Assembly (NCBI GenBank): GCA_029263415.1
Contig: JAJCXN010000037.1
Coordinates: 62,001 to 126,000 of the forward strand
DNA: 64,000 bases
Source of the DNA: Acidobacteriota bacterium
GTDB lineage: Bacteria; Acidobacteriota; Thermoanaerobaculia; Multivoradales; Multivoraceae
Reading direction: 5' to 3'
Shown here: piece by piece, positions 26,965 through 35,940 of the stretch
Layout of the letters: each line of letters begins with the position of its first letter
Numbering within the stretch: the first letter of the stretch is position 1
Notes under the pieces: model-generated
What the model was told of the DNA's origin: nothing
Databases searched by the model: none
Seen by the model: only the letters and a program-made list of their open reading frames with translations
Made by a program: the position numbers and the translations under genes

Positions 26965-27127
26965 TGCGATGCAACGGTACTTCCGCTGCGATGCACACAT
27001 TATGCTGCATCGCAACAAATCTGTCAAGAGCGAAACCCTAGGAACTCGCCAACGACGATTCCATCCCTTTTGGATACTGGGTCGGTTTGCTACTCTAGCA
27101 AGGCTAGGAAGCGCTCGCTGCATCGCA
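26965..27127. promoter_or_regulatory. Four-copy TGC-rich operator array between phaP and phaR
   Basis: The 9-mer TGCGATGCA occurs at 26965 and 26987, and its reverse complement TGCATCGCA at 27006 and 27119. The 26987 and 27006 copies form an inverted repeat with a ten-base gap, centres 19 bases (about two turns) apart. One copy sits in the phasin promoter spacer, one at the expected start point and one in the leader; the fourth is 79 bases before the phaR start. PhaR proteins of proteobacteria are known to bind TGC-rich sequences, so repression of phaP and self-regulation are inferred. Confidence 0.7.
26999..27027 (-). promoter_or_regulatory. Sigma-70 promoter of the phasin gene
   Basis: On the minus strand TTGACA, exactly 17 bases, then CATAAT: a perfect -35 and a one-mismatch -10. 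The start point would be near 26992, about 60 bases before the phasin ATG. A TGCATCGCA box lies in the spacer. Confidence 0.75.
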
Positions 27128-27178
27128 GCAGAGATACCTTCTTTGCGCTTCGCTCAGGTTGGAAACGGAGAAGCGAAG

Positions 27179-27189
27179 CTGCACTGCAG
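27179..27189. promoter_or_regulatory. TGC-rich palindrome just before the phaR ribosome site
   Basis: CTGCACTGCAG, a perfect palindrome around one base, ends four bases before the AAGGAG of phaR. It shares the CTGC/GCAG ends of the 9-mer boxes but is not identical. Confidence 0.45.
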
Positions 27190-27205
27190 CGTAAGGAGCT
27201 TGGTG

Positions 27206-27838
27206 ATGGCAGGTCGAGATAGGCAATCCAGTGCAGCCGGCGAGGCCGGGCCAGTCGTCGTCAAGAAATACGCGAATCGACGTTTGTATGACACCAGCGA
27301 GAGTCGCTACGTCAATCTGGAGCACTTAGCAGACCTTCTGCGCTCGGGGGTCGATGTGCAAGTGATCGAAGCGAAGGGGGGCGCCGATGTAACCCGCGCT
27401 GTTCTTACTCAAATCATCGTCGAAGGTGCGCGCGATTCCGAGGGGCCCCCGACAGAGTTCCTGAAGGATCTGATTCGCGCTGGCGACAAGGCGCAGCGCG
27501 ACTTTCTACACTGGTACCTGAGCAGTGCAGCTCAGGTGTACCAGAAAGTACGCGATGGGTGGGAGAAGGCCTATCGCTTGTCGCCTGCCGGTCGGTTGAG
27601 CGAGCAGCTCAAGACCACATGGGATCCCGCCTCGGTCGTACCCGCGATGATGCGTGGCTTGGTGCCCTTTCTGGATCCCAAGGGCTTCGCCAAGCGGGCC
27701 GGGGAAGCATCGAGCCACTCGACGGATTCGTCAACCGGTGCTGACGACGGAGTGGTGGACAGAGACACCGCTTCCGAGCTGGCTCGCTTGCGCGAGCAGC
27801 TCGATGCCTTGGCCGCGAAGATCGGCGGACAAGGCTAA
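27206..27838 (+). CDS. phaR: PhaR-type polyhydroxyalkanoate synthesis repressor
   Basis: 210 residues from the ATG at 27206, with AAGGAG seven bases upstream. The N-terminal domain KKYANRRLYDTSESRYVNLEHLADLLRSG is the signature of the PHA/PHB accumulation regulator DNA-binding domain; VQVIEAKGGADVTRAVLTQIIVE completes it. The C-terminal half is helical, ends in a Ser/Asp-rich linker and a coiled coil (ELARLREQLDALAAKIGG). PhaR binds DNA and PHA granules; when granules form it releases phasin gene repression. Divergent from phaP across an operator-rich gap. The open frame runs upstream to 26768, but only downstream sequence is family-like. Confidence 0.88.
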   Translation: MAGRDRQSSAAGEAGPVVVKKYANRRLYDTSESRYVNLEHLADLLRSGVDVQVIEAKGGADVTRAVLTQIIVEGARDSEGPPTEFLKDLIRAGDKAQRDFLHWYLSSAAQVYQKVRDGWEKAYRLSPAGRLSEQLKTTWDPASVVPAMMRGLVPFLDPKGFAKRAGEASSHSTDSSTGADDGVVDRDTASELARLREQLDALAAKIGGQG

Positions 27839-27911
27839 GACGGCCCTTAGAGTCCATTGCCTCTAGAACTCCGGAGCGGGCCTTCCTGGTCACAGTGATG
27901 GTGACTAAGTG

Positions 27912-28187
27912 CTACGAGCCTTCGCCCTCGCCCTCGCCATCACCTTCAGCTTCGGCATCGCCATCAGCGTCGCCATCGCCTTCAGCTTCGGCATCGTTCT
28001 CGCCTTCCGCTTCTTCGCCCTCGCCGATCGCGGGCTCGCCGGACTCGAAGCCTTCGGCTGCAATGGGCGTCTCATCTGCGGGAGGGGCTGCGGTTGGGTC
28101 TGCTGATTCTGAGGATCCGCCACAGCCGGTGGCTAGGATGGCTGCGCAGGCTAGGGCGAGTACGTAGGTGCTGATTGCTGGGTTCAT
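27912..28187 (-). CDS. Small lipoprotein with acidic Ala/Glu/Gly/Asp repeats
   Basis: 91 residues from the ATG at 28187 (frame open to 28253). Signal YVLALACAAILATGC ends in a lipobox with Cys followed by Gly-Gly, so likely anchored in a membrane. The last forty residues are almost all Glu, Asp, Gly and Ala in a degenerate two-residue pattern (AEAEGDGDADGD). The DNA is a degenerate 6-base repeat. No family is recognised. Such tails may bind cations or be extended spacers. Close neighbours give no hint: convergent with phaR. Confidence 0.6.
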   Translation of the reverse strand: MNPAISTYVLALACAAILATGCGGSSESADPTAAPPADETPIAAEGFESGEPAIGEGEEAEGENDAEAEGDGDADGDAEAEGDGEGEGEGS

Positions 28188-28348
28188 TGCTGGCTTTCTG
28201 AGTCTGAGTGTTGAATTGGGTATTCGTGTTTGGGCGATCGACATGGAACGCATTATACGTTGGCTCCGCCGGTCGTAACGGCCAGTAGCTGAAATGAAGC
28301 GACTCGCAGGCGGATCGCTCGATCAACCTCCCGATGGGAAGCTCAGTG

Positions 28349-28381
28349 ACCGGGCCTCAATCACTCGACTAAGGGCCCGGT
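28349..28381 (-). terminator. Stem-loop downstream of the LolA-like lipoprotein gene
   Basis: ACCGGGCC and GGCCCGGT pair across a 17-base loop, 25 bases after the gene end at 28406. No U-run follows, so it may be a weak or Rho-assisted terminator. Confidence 0.4.
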
Positions 28382-28405
28382 GCTAGAACGCCAACTGGAC
28401 TGTAA

Positions 28406-29251
28406 CTACTGGGCGTCGATCAGCTTCTGGATCGAAGCAGGCGGAGTGAACGCCGAGTCGTCGATTGGGTCAAAGTTGATCTCAGAAACGGTCTGTTGGA
28501 TCTCCATGCCCATCATCTTGAGGGTGGTCATGGTTGGGACCTTGATCGGGCCGAAGGCTTTGTAGTCGCCAATCACGGTGGTGACCTCCATCTCGCCCAT
28601 CTCGCTGACCTGGGTTCCGACGGTTCCGACCATGAAGCTGGTCTCGACGTCGAAGTACTGCGTGGCCTCGTTGCCTTCTGTGTCGACCAGGCGGACCTTG
28701 TATGCCTGCATGCCTTCGAAGTCGACCTGCTCCAGCGTTTCCTGAGTGGGGTAGGTCTCGTCGTAGTTGAACACGGCGAAGAAGTCAGCTTGCTTCTTGA
28801 GCTCGGCCAGCATGGGGCCTTCGAGTAGCTGCGGACCGGCCATCGGGTTGTCGGACCAGCCGTGGGTCCCGTTGAATCCGGTGTTCATGGCTCCAAAGCC
28901 GCCGAGATCGATGTCCATCACCATCTTGTTGGGCGCTTTGGCTTTGAGCACCAGATCGCCCTCCATGCCCATTGCCGGCATCATAAACTTGCCTTTGGCG
29001 GTGCTCGATTGGCCGGCTCGAAGGGTATCTTCGCCGCCGGTTGCTTCAATGAACCGCGCCAGGAGAGCTCTCGGAGTGGGCAGGCCGTTCTCTCCCATCT
29101 CCTGGGTGAAGTCTGGCTTTGCGGCTGCAGCAGCTTTAGCGGGTGCGGCAGCATCGCCACTCCCGCCGGTGGCACAGCCTGCAGCCAACAAGGCGGCAGC
29201 AATGATGAGGAAGAGAAGATTCTTAAGGGACTTGTGCTTGAAATGAGTCAT
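28406..29251 (-). CDS. Lipoprotein, LolA-fold-like (outer-membrane lipoprotein-sorting type)
   Basis: 281 residues. Signal LLFLIIAAALLAAGC ends in a lipobox. An Ala/Lys-rich linker follows, then PRALLARFIEATGGEDTLRAGQSSTAKGKFMMP, which resembles proteins grouped with LolA-like domains (a helix plus half-barrel). Strands AFGPIKVPTMTTLKMMGMEI and a C-terminal FTPPASIQKLI fit this. Methionine content is unusually high in MMPAMGMEGD and LKMMGMEIQQ. It probably binds a lipid or acyl chain in the periplasm; function not known. A 12-base direct repeat lies in its leader. Confidence 0.72.
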   Translation of the reverse strand: MTHFKHKSLKNLLFLIIAAALLAAGCATGGSGDAAAPAKAAAAAKPDFTQEMGENGLPTPRALLARFIEATGGEDTLRAGQSSTAKGKFMMPAMGMEGDLVLKAKAPNKMVMDIDLGGFGAMNTGFNGTHGWSDNPMAGPQLLEGPMLAELKKQADFFAVFNYDETYPTQETLEQVDFEGMQAYKVRLVDTEGNEATQYFDVETSFMVGTVGTQVSEMGEMEVTTVIGDYKAFGPIKVPTMTTLKMMGMEIQQTVSEINFDPIDDSAFTPPASIQKLIDAQ

Positions 29252-29275
29252 GGTCTGAGGGATCTCCTGAGGATT

Positions 29276-29304
29276 GCCGACCGAATGGAGGGGCCGACCG
29301 AATG
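29276..29304. repeat. 12-base direct repeat in a leader region
   Basis: GCCGACCGAATG at 29276 and again at 29293, period 17, 25 bases upstream of the lipoprotein start codon. Confidence 0.85.
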
Positions 29305-29411
29305 TTCGGGGTAGAGATGCTGGACGTCAGCACAGCGGAAGTTGAGGTTACGCGCCTAGAATAGCGGGCATTCCACGCCAGAGCCAGAAACAGTGGCGAG
29401 TTCCATTGCCT

Positions 29412-29807
29412 CTATTCGTAGTCCGCGTAGGACTTTTCCTCGACGATGCGAGATCCGAGGTGTTCGTTGATCGCTCGTTTGGTCGCGGCCCGTCGATCGT
29501 TGGTCTTGTAGACCGATCGTGCGAGGTTGATGAAGGTCTCGCCGAAATCGCCATCACGCTCACAGTCGCGAATGTCGTCCTCGATAACCCACAGTTCCTC
29601 ATTGATCGACTTGAGGTCGGCCGTAAGTGCTTCGAGTTCTGCGCCCGCTTGCACGGAGCTGCTCAGCGCCTCGGTTAAGACCTCAAGCTCGATGCGCACG
29701 TTGGCGACCTTGGCGGAGTCTTCGATGCGTTCGTTCTTGATCTCGAGAATGGTGATCTTGTCGACCAGTTCTCCGGGGGCGATTTCAACGGTGATGGGGT
29801 GGCTCAT
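29412..29807 (-). CDS. DUF6165-family protein
   Basis: 131 residues. The N-terminal IEIAPGELVDKITILEIKNERI-like sequence (here VEIAPGELVDKITILEIK) and KVANVRIELEVL are the conserved core of DUF6165, a small, helical, coiled-coil-prone family of unknown function found in diverse bacteria, often close to glycosyltransferase or methyltransferase genes. C-terminal half is charged (RRAATKRAINEHLGSRI). The methyltransferase gene lies 36 bases upstream on the same strand, so the two are probably one transcript. Confidence 0.82.
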   Translation of the reverse strand: MSHPITVEIAPGELVDKITILEIKNERIEDSAKVANVRIELEVLTEALSSSVQAGAELEALTADLKSINEELWVIEDDIRDCERDGDFGETFINLARSVYKTNDRRAATKRAINEHLGSRIVEEKSYADYE

Positions 29808-29843
29808 GGGATACCAGGGTCGGTGGAGTGTCTGCCGGGACTG

Positions 29844-30587
29844 CTACTGGGGGTTGGTGGGCTTGGCGCGACCGAACAAGAAGAGGTGCTGGGTGGGCAA
29901 ACCATCGAAGCGGCGGATCAGCTCGAAGCCGGCCGGCAGCCATTCCATCTCGACCTGATCGATCGACATGCGATGGTCGATCTTGATCCAAGCTGCGGTC
30001 TCGCCTTCCAGTCGATACTCCGCTAGCGCAGCGACGCCTTCAGGGCTCAACGATTCGAGCATGGCGTCCAGCATTGGTTGGGGATCGGCGAACTCGTGGT
30101 AAACGTCGACCAGGAGGATGAGGTCGATGGAACCTGGCTGAAGCTTCGGGTCGTCCGGTGTGCTCAGTACGAACTCGATGTTTTTGAGCCCAGCATCCTT
30201 AGCCGTTTGTTTGGCCAGAGCGATCATCTCGGGTTGAATGTCGACGCACAAGACTTTGCCCGTGGGTCCAACTCTCAAAGAGAGCAGACGGGCGTAGTAG
30301 CCTGACCCGCAGCCCATGTCGACCACGGTGTCACCCTCTTTGATGGGGAGTTGATCGAGCATCAGCCTCGGATTCTCCTCGTCAGGGCGGGTCGCTCGCT
30401 CGAGCCAAGGTGCGCCACGAAAGGACATGACATCGGCCACCTTGCGTCCCTTGAAGGTGCCGTCCGAACTTAAAGTCGGTTGTTTGGCTTGAGCGCTGGC
30501 GAGGTCAGATGCGACCACGAGCAGTGCCAGCGCGCATAGCGCAGGGACTGTCATTTTTGATCGTGTTGGACTACGGTTCGTCTTCAT
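29844..30587 (-). CDS. SAM-dependent methyltransferase with a signal peptide
   Basis: 247 residues from the ATG at 30587. Class I Rossmann methyltransferase: motif I VVDMGCGSGYYARLLS, then VGPTGKVLCVDIQPEMIAL, and LILLVDVYHEFADP (post-motif). Before it stands a basic, hydrophobic segment PALCALALLVVASDLASAQA that looks like a cleavable signal peptide. Methyltransferases need cytoplasmic SAM, so export is surprising, although similar predicted secreted members exist in environmental genomes. A longer frame to 30812 overlaps the divergent enoyl-CoA hydratase gene and is unlikely. Substrate unknown. Confidence 0.82.
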   Translation of the reverse strand: MKTNRSPTRSKMTVPALCALALLVVASDLASAQAKQPTLSSDGTFKGRKVADVMSFRGAPWLERATRPDEENPRLMLDQLPIKEGDTVVDMGCGSGYYARLLSLRVGPTGKVLCVDIQPEMIALAKQTAKDAGLKNIEFVLSTPDDPKLQPGSIDLILLVDVYHEFADPQPMLDAMLESLSPEGVAALAEYRLEGETAAWIKIDHRMSIDQVEMEWLPAGFELIRRFDGLPTQHLFLFGRAKPTNPQ

Positions 30588-30615
30588 TTGGTCACTTAGT
30601 GTCAGGAGATCGATC

Positions 30616-31404
30616 GTGGCAGATCTAGAAGTCAGCATTCGTGATTCCGTTGCAACTCTGACCTTGAACCGGCCGGAGGCGCGCAACGCTCTGTCGATGG
30701 AGATGCGGGAACTGCTCAAGCAAGCCGTGCACGAAATCGAGTTCGATCCTACCGTTCGCTGCGTTTTGATCAAGGGCCAAGGCGAGCACTTTATGGCCGG
30801 TGGCGATATCAAGAACTTCGAGGAAAGCTTGGCGAGGCCGAAAGGCCGTGATTACTGGATGCTGCGAATCCACGATATTCATCCGGTGATCTTTGCCTTG
30901 AAGCGGATGGGTAAGCCTGTGGTCGCATCCGTTTCAGGCGCTGCCGCAGGTGCTGGGGTTAGCCTAGCTGCTGCTTGTGATCTGGTGATCGCATCAAAGG
31001 ACGCGTTCTTCACGCTCGCCTATTGCCACCTCGGGGTTAGTCCGGATTGGGGCTCCACCTACACTGTGCCGCGGGCGGTCGGCATCAAGCGGGCCATGCA
31101 AATGGCGTTGCTGGGTGAACGGATTAGCGCCAAGAACATGCACGACTGGGGGCTGGTCAACTACTTGGCAGAACCTGACATGTTGGAGCAGGAAACCACG
31201 AAATTGGTTGAACGTCTAGCAGCGGGTCCAACGCGGGCTTATGGAAGTACCAAGCGCCTGCTGTATCAGTCGCAGCAGAAAGAGCTCGAGAGCCAGCTCG
31301 AAGCTGAGGCGCAGGCGTTCTCTGATTGCGCCACGAGTCCCGACTTCAAGGAAGGTGTTGAAGCGTTTGTGCGCAAGCGGAGGCCGGAGTTTACGGGGAG
31401 CTAG
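30616..31404 (+). CDS. Enoyl-CoA hydratase/isomerase (crotonase family)
   Basis: 262 residues from GTG, with CAGGAG seven bases upstream. Crotonase marks: TLNRPEARNALS, FMAGGDIKNFEE (CoA-binding and first oxyanion residue) and VASVSGAAAGAGVSLAAACDLVIA (second oxyanion glycine). The hydratase Glu at the GAG-x-S position is absent, while Asp144 in VSPDWGSTY matches the acid used by PaaG-type and other delta-isomerases. An isomerase-like activity on enoyl-CoA is therefore as likely as hydration. It begins 28 bases from the divergent methyltransferase start. Confidence 0.87.
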   Translation: MADLEVSIRDSVATLTLNRPEARNALSMEMRELLKQAVHEIEFDPTVRCVLIKGQGEHFMAGGDIKNFEESLARPKGRDYWMLRIHDIHPVIFALKRMGKPVVASVSGAAAGAGVSLAAACDLVIASKDAFFTLAYCHLGVSPDWGSTYTVPRAVGIKRAMQMALLGERISAKNMHDWGLVNYLAEPDMLEQETTKLVERLAAGPTRAYGSTKRLLYQSQQKELESQLEAEAQAFSDCATSPDFKEGVEAFVRKRRPEFTGS

Positions 31405-31447
31405 AGCGATCAGCAGCTAGTCGTCGTGGTTTGGCTTCCAGGAGGGC

Positions 31448-32002
31448 CTAGCCGTCAGCCGGTTTGACCCCTGGTAGTCCGTCGAGGCTCTTAGAGTTCT
31501 TCTTCTCGCGGTAGGCTCGAATGTCGTTAGCGCTGGCCTTGTCCCAGTAGCGAAGCAGCGTGTCTCGGTCGTCGACGTATTCGAAGGTCGGTACCGAGAA
31601 CCCACACGAGTCGGAGATGCGGTGAGCGCGCAATCGGATGATTGCACGGGCGGATTTGAGGTCAGGAAAGAGGGGGCGGAGCTCCTCCCATTCGGGATCG
31701 CCCTCTTCGATGGCGTCGCCGGTGCCTTGGAGACGCACGATGTTGGGCCGGCCGTCAAAGGCACAGAACATCATGACCATCCGACCGTTCTCTTTCAGAT
31801 GCGCCATCGTCTCGACACCGCTGCCGGTGAGATCGAGATAAGCGACGGTGGTCTCATTAAGAATGCGCAGTGTGTCGTAGCCCTTGGGCGACACGTTGAC
31901 CAAGCCGTCCCCTGCAAGAGGTGCGGTGGCCACAAAGAACATTTTTTGGTGTTCGATGAACTCGCGTATGGGAGTAGTGATGGTGTCGTAGTTCTTGCCC
32001 AT
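31448..32002 (-). CDS. Pyridoxamine 5'-phosphate oxidase-like FMN-binding split-barrel protein
   Basis: 184 residues. MFFVATAPLAGDGLVNVSPKGYDTLRIL is the start of the FMN-binding split barrel shared by pyridoxamine-phosphate oxidase-like and F420-binding proteins; AYLDLTGSGVETMAHLKENGRMVMMFCAFD and RPNIVRLQGTG follow in the right order. It is not PdxH itself, which is at 6845 and has different C-terminal residues. Probably binds FMN or F420 and reduces an unknown small molecule. The last 20 residues are Lys/Ser-rich. Convergent with the enoyl-CoA hydratase gene. Confidence 0.85.
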   Translation of the reverse strand: MGKNYDTITTPIREFIEHQKMFFVATAPLAGDGLVNVSPKGYDTLRILNETTVAYLDLTGSGVETMAHLKENGRMVMMFCAFDGRPNIVRLQGTGDAIEEGDPEWEELRPLFPDLKSARAIIRLRAHRISDSCGFSVPTFEYVDDRDTLLRYWDKASANDIRAYREKKNSKSLDGLPGVKPADG

Positions 32003-32116
32003 AGTGTGTGAGTCCTTAGTCGCTCTGCTGATCGCGTTCGAGGCGCTGCTAGTCGACGGCGCTGAGTGACGCGGCGGATCGCCGGTGCGAATCTGAAGTG
32101 CGAATCGAAACGGTCG

Positions 32117-34666
32117 CTACGATCGCAGCGTTGCGCCTATCTGTTTCTCAAGGATCGAGAGGATGCGGCGCCTGAGCTTACCGACGTCTTTGTCCTTGAG
32201 CGTTTTGTTTGCGGCCCGGAAGGTCAGGTGGTAGGCGAGACTCTTCTTCCCTCCGAGTTTGTCGTCGGTGTAGACGTCGAAGAGTTCCACTTGGCTCAGC
32301 AACGGCTTACCCGCGGCCTCGAGTGCTTCTTGCACTGTTGATTCGGGGGTGCCGCTGTCCACCAGCAACGCCAGGTCTTCGCGGATTGCCGGGTACAGCG
32401 GAACTGGATCGATCTTGAAGGACGTTTGGGTGGCTGCGATCAACACCTCAAGGTCGAGGTCTGCGGCCAAGACCGGGTTTTCGGTGCGCAGTGCGAGCTG
32501 CTCGACCACTGTGGGGTGAAGCTCGCCTAGGTGCCCTAGTTCGCCGCTTTGATCGCCAATCCGTAGGCTCGCGGTTCGCCCTGGCCTGAAGCTGGGATGT
32601 TCCGCGGTCTCGAAGACAACCCCATCGACGTGCAGACTCGCCAGTAGGCGTTCGACGATGCCCTTGAGGTCGAAGAAGTCGTACGGTTCGCCTACGGGCC
32701 GGTCCCAGCCTCCCGTTCTGCTGGGACCAGAGAGGATCAACGCTAGCCTGAGTCGTTCGCTCGGCAGGTTCTCGCCGAACGCGGATCCGCCATCTTCGAT
32801 GTAGATGTGGCCAATCTCGAACAGACTGAGGTGGTCGGCGTTTTTGAGATTGGAGCGCGCTGCATCGAGCACTGACGCCAGCAGGCTCTGGCGCATGACC
32901 GCGCGGTCTAAGGTCGAGGGATTGCTCAAAGTGACGTAAGGCCCCGCGGCGCACTGTGGTCCCACTCGGGTGTTGGCCTCTGCTTCGGGGGTGGTCAACC
33001 TGTATGAGATGGTTTCTTGGAAGCCTGCTGCAGCCAGCAGATCCTGGATTCGCTCTTCTACTTCAATCGCAGGGTTGCCTCGCTGTGGAGGCAAGGAGTC
33101 GGCCAGCACAGTTTCTGGAATGTTGGCGTAGCCAACCATGCGACAGACTTCCTCGAGCAAGTCGTGGGGCCCCTCGACGTCGAGCCGATGATCGGGTGCG
33201 GTGACTTCGAGGCGATCGTCGTCTAGCACCACGACTTCGAACTCGAGACGTTGCAAACACCGAGCAATGGTACGCGCGTCGAGTTCGAGGCCTGAACGAC
33301 GATTGACGTACCCCGTTGATAGTTCGATCGACGCCAGCTCGGTCACCAATGGTTGGTAGTCCACCACGCCTTGGCTAATAGTGCCGCTTGCGTGCAGCCG
33401 CAGTAGCTCTGCGGCGCGCAAGGCTCCGAGCTTGGCTTGGCTTGGGTGTACCCCGCGACTAAAGCGGAAACTCGCTTCGGTGTTGAGTCCTAGAACTCGC
33501 GCCGACTTGCGAATATTGATGAAGTTCCAAGCGGCTGCTTCGAGGAGCACGGTGGTGGTGTTCCCTTGGATCTCGCTGTTGCGACCGCCCATGATGCCGC
33601 CCACACTGAGATTACCGGCGGGGTCGGTTACCAAGATCGTGTCTTGCGGGATCTTGTGCTCGGCGTCGTCGAGCGTGGTGAGCGACTCTTCAGACCGGCC
33701 CAAACGGGTGATCAAGTGAACTGGTTCCTCAGGTCCGGCGTAAGCGTCGGCGCGTTCGCGCAAGAAGTCCCAATCGAAGGCGTGGTTGGGCTGGCCCATC
33801 TCGAGCATGACGTAGTTCGAGACATCGACCACCGCGTTGATTGATCGTTGGCCGCACAACTGCAGTCGATGCTGCATCCACAGCGGTGACGGCCGCTGCT
33901 CGACACCCTCGACCAGTATCGCGACAAAGCGGGGATTGAGCTCAGGGTGCTCGGTGGTGATCTTAAGCGCACCTTCAAACGATGGTCCCTCGGCCTTGAC
34001 CTCGAAGGATGGCGGCGTGAGCTCCCGTTCGGTGAGCGCTGCCACTTCGCGCGCGACTCCAAGGATCGAAGCGCATCGCGCAATGTTCGGAATGATGTCG
34101 ATCTCGATCACCGAATCGCCGAGCACGTCGGCGAGAGCGGTGCCGGCTTCTGGAGCTTCGCCGGTGTGCCTCCAGTCGGCCGCGGGCGCAAGCAGAATGC
34201 CATCGTGCTCCTCACCGAGGCCGAGCTCGACCGGTGAACACAGCATGGCGTCGTTCATGATGCCGCGGAGCTTCTTTGCCTTGAGCTTGGTCGGTTTGGC
34301 ATTCTTGTAGTGATCGAGGTAGGTGCCGCCTTCTAAGACGATGGGGGAGAGAAGAGCCAAGGCCGAGATGTCGCCCTTGCCAATGAACTCGAAGAGGTTC
34401 GGTGCTCCAGTGATCACCTGCTTGGGGGCAGGGCCGCCATAGTCGACGGTGGCGATGACAAGCCGGTCCGCTTCTGGGTGCTGCTGGACCTCGAGCACGT
34501 GGGCTACCCGCACCAGTTCTCTGTCCCATTCGAACGGTGCACCAGCGACTCCTAGGTGGTCGACGGCGGTGACTTCGAGGCCAGCGTTGGTGATCAATTC
34601 GGCGAGGTCGTCGACAGCCAGTTGTGGGTCAACGAAGTCTCTAAGCCATGACAGAGGAATGCGCAT
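32117..34666 (-). CDS. pheT: Phenylalanine-tRNA ligase beta subunit
   Basis: 849 residues, slightly long for the family (about 790-850). With PheS it forms the alpha2-beta2 enzyme that charges tRNA-Phe with phenylalanine. Visible order: MRIPLSWLRDFVDPQLAVDDLA, the EMAP-like tRNA-binding fold with QQHPEADRLVIATVDYG, the B3/B4 editing domain, QRSINAVVDVSNYVMLEMGQP, the B5 helix-turn-helix, and a C-terminal ferredoxin-like anticodon-binding domain (VPLYPAIREDLALLVDSG, SLAYHLTFRAANKTLKDKDV). It lies 140 bases after pheS; the gap has a 15-base tandem repeat. Cytoplasmic, essential. Confidence 0.97.
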   Translation of the reverse strand: MRIPLSWLRDFVDPQLAVDDLAELITNAGLEVTAVDHLGVAGAPFEWDRELVRVAHVLEVQQHPEADRLVIATVDYGGPAPKQVITGAPNLFEFIGKGDISALALLSPIVLEGGTYLDHYKNAKPTKLKAKKLRGIMNDAMLCSPVELGLGEEHDGILLAPAADWRHTGEAPEAGTALADVLGDSVIEIDIIPNIARCASILGVAREVAALTERELTPPSFEVKAEGPSFEGALKITTEHPELNPRFVAILVEGVEQRPSPLWMQHRLQLCGQRSINAVVDVSNYVMLEMGQPNHAFDWDFLRERADAYAGPEEPVHLITRLGRSEESLTTLDDAEHKIPQDTILVTDPAGNLSVGGIMGGRNSEIQGNTTTVLLEAAAWNFINIRKSARVLGLNTEASFRFSRGVHPSQAKLGALRAAELLRLHASGTISQGVVDYQPLVTELASIELSTGYVNRRSGLELDARTIARCLQRLEFEVVVLDDDRLEVTAPDHRLDVEGPHDLLEEVCRMVGYANIPETVLADSLPPQRGNPAIEVEERIQDLLAAAGFQETISYRLTTPEAEANTRVGPQCAAGPYVTLSNPSTLDRAVMRQSLLASVLDAARSNLKNADHLSLFEIGHIYIEDGGSAFGENLPSERLRLALILSGPSRTGGWDRPVGEPYDFFDLKGIVERLLASLHVDGVVFETAEHPSFRPGRTASLRIGDQSGELGHLGELHPTVVEQLALRTENPVLAADLDLEVLIAATQTSFKIDPVPLYPAIREDLALLVDSGTPESTVQEALEAAGKPLLSQVELFDVYTDDKLGGKKSLAYHLTFRAANKTLKDKDVGKLRRRILSILEKQIGATLRS

Positions 34667-34744
34667 CGTTGTCTACTGAGCCTGTGGTGAGTGGTCGATG
34701 AGGGGCAATGGGCGGTCTGCGATTGGACCGACCAGCATTGGGCG

Positions 34745-34800
34745 GGAGCGCATTCGGCAGGAGCACATTGTGCAGGAGCGCATTGTGTGGGAGCAGGGAG
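34745..34800. repeat. 15-base tandem repeat between pheS and pheT
   Basis: Three copies of GGAGC(G/A)CATT(C/G)(G/T)G(C/T)(A/G) with a shorter fourth (34790-34800). It lies within the pheS-pheT transcript. Confidence 0.88.
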
Positions 34801-34806
34801 CCGGCA

Positions 34807-35835
<1,029 letters not shown>

Positions 35836-35855
35836 CGTGTTGATTCGTGTTGATT
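35836..35855. repeat. 10-base tandem duplication at the pheS start codon
   Basis: CGTGTTGATT twice on the plus strand, i.e. AATCAACACG twice directly before the pheS ATG. It occupies the position of a ribosome site. Confidence 0.9.
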
Positions 35856-35914
35856 CTTGAACGGTTCTGGTCGGGCAGTCTTGGGGCGAGGGTTGGCGAG
35901 GGCGGATGAAACAA

Positions 35915-35940
35915 CAAACGCGGCCCGTGGGCCGCGTTTG
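35915..35940 (-). terminator. Terminator-like hairpin in the pheST leader
   Basis: A perfect 12-base inverted repeat (CAAACGCGGCCC and GGGCCGCGTTTG) with a two-base centre; on the minus strand it is followed by TTGTTTC. It lies 80 bases upstream of pheS and may be an attenuator, or the terminator of the glyoxalase-fold gene upstream. Confidence 0.72.
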
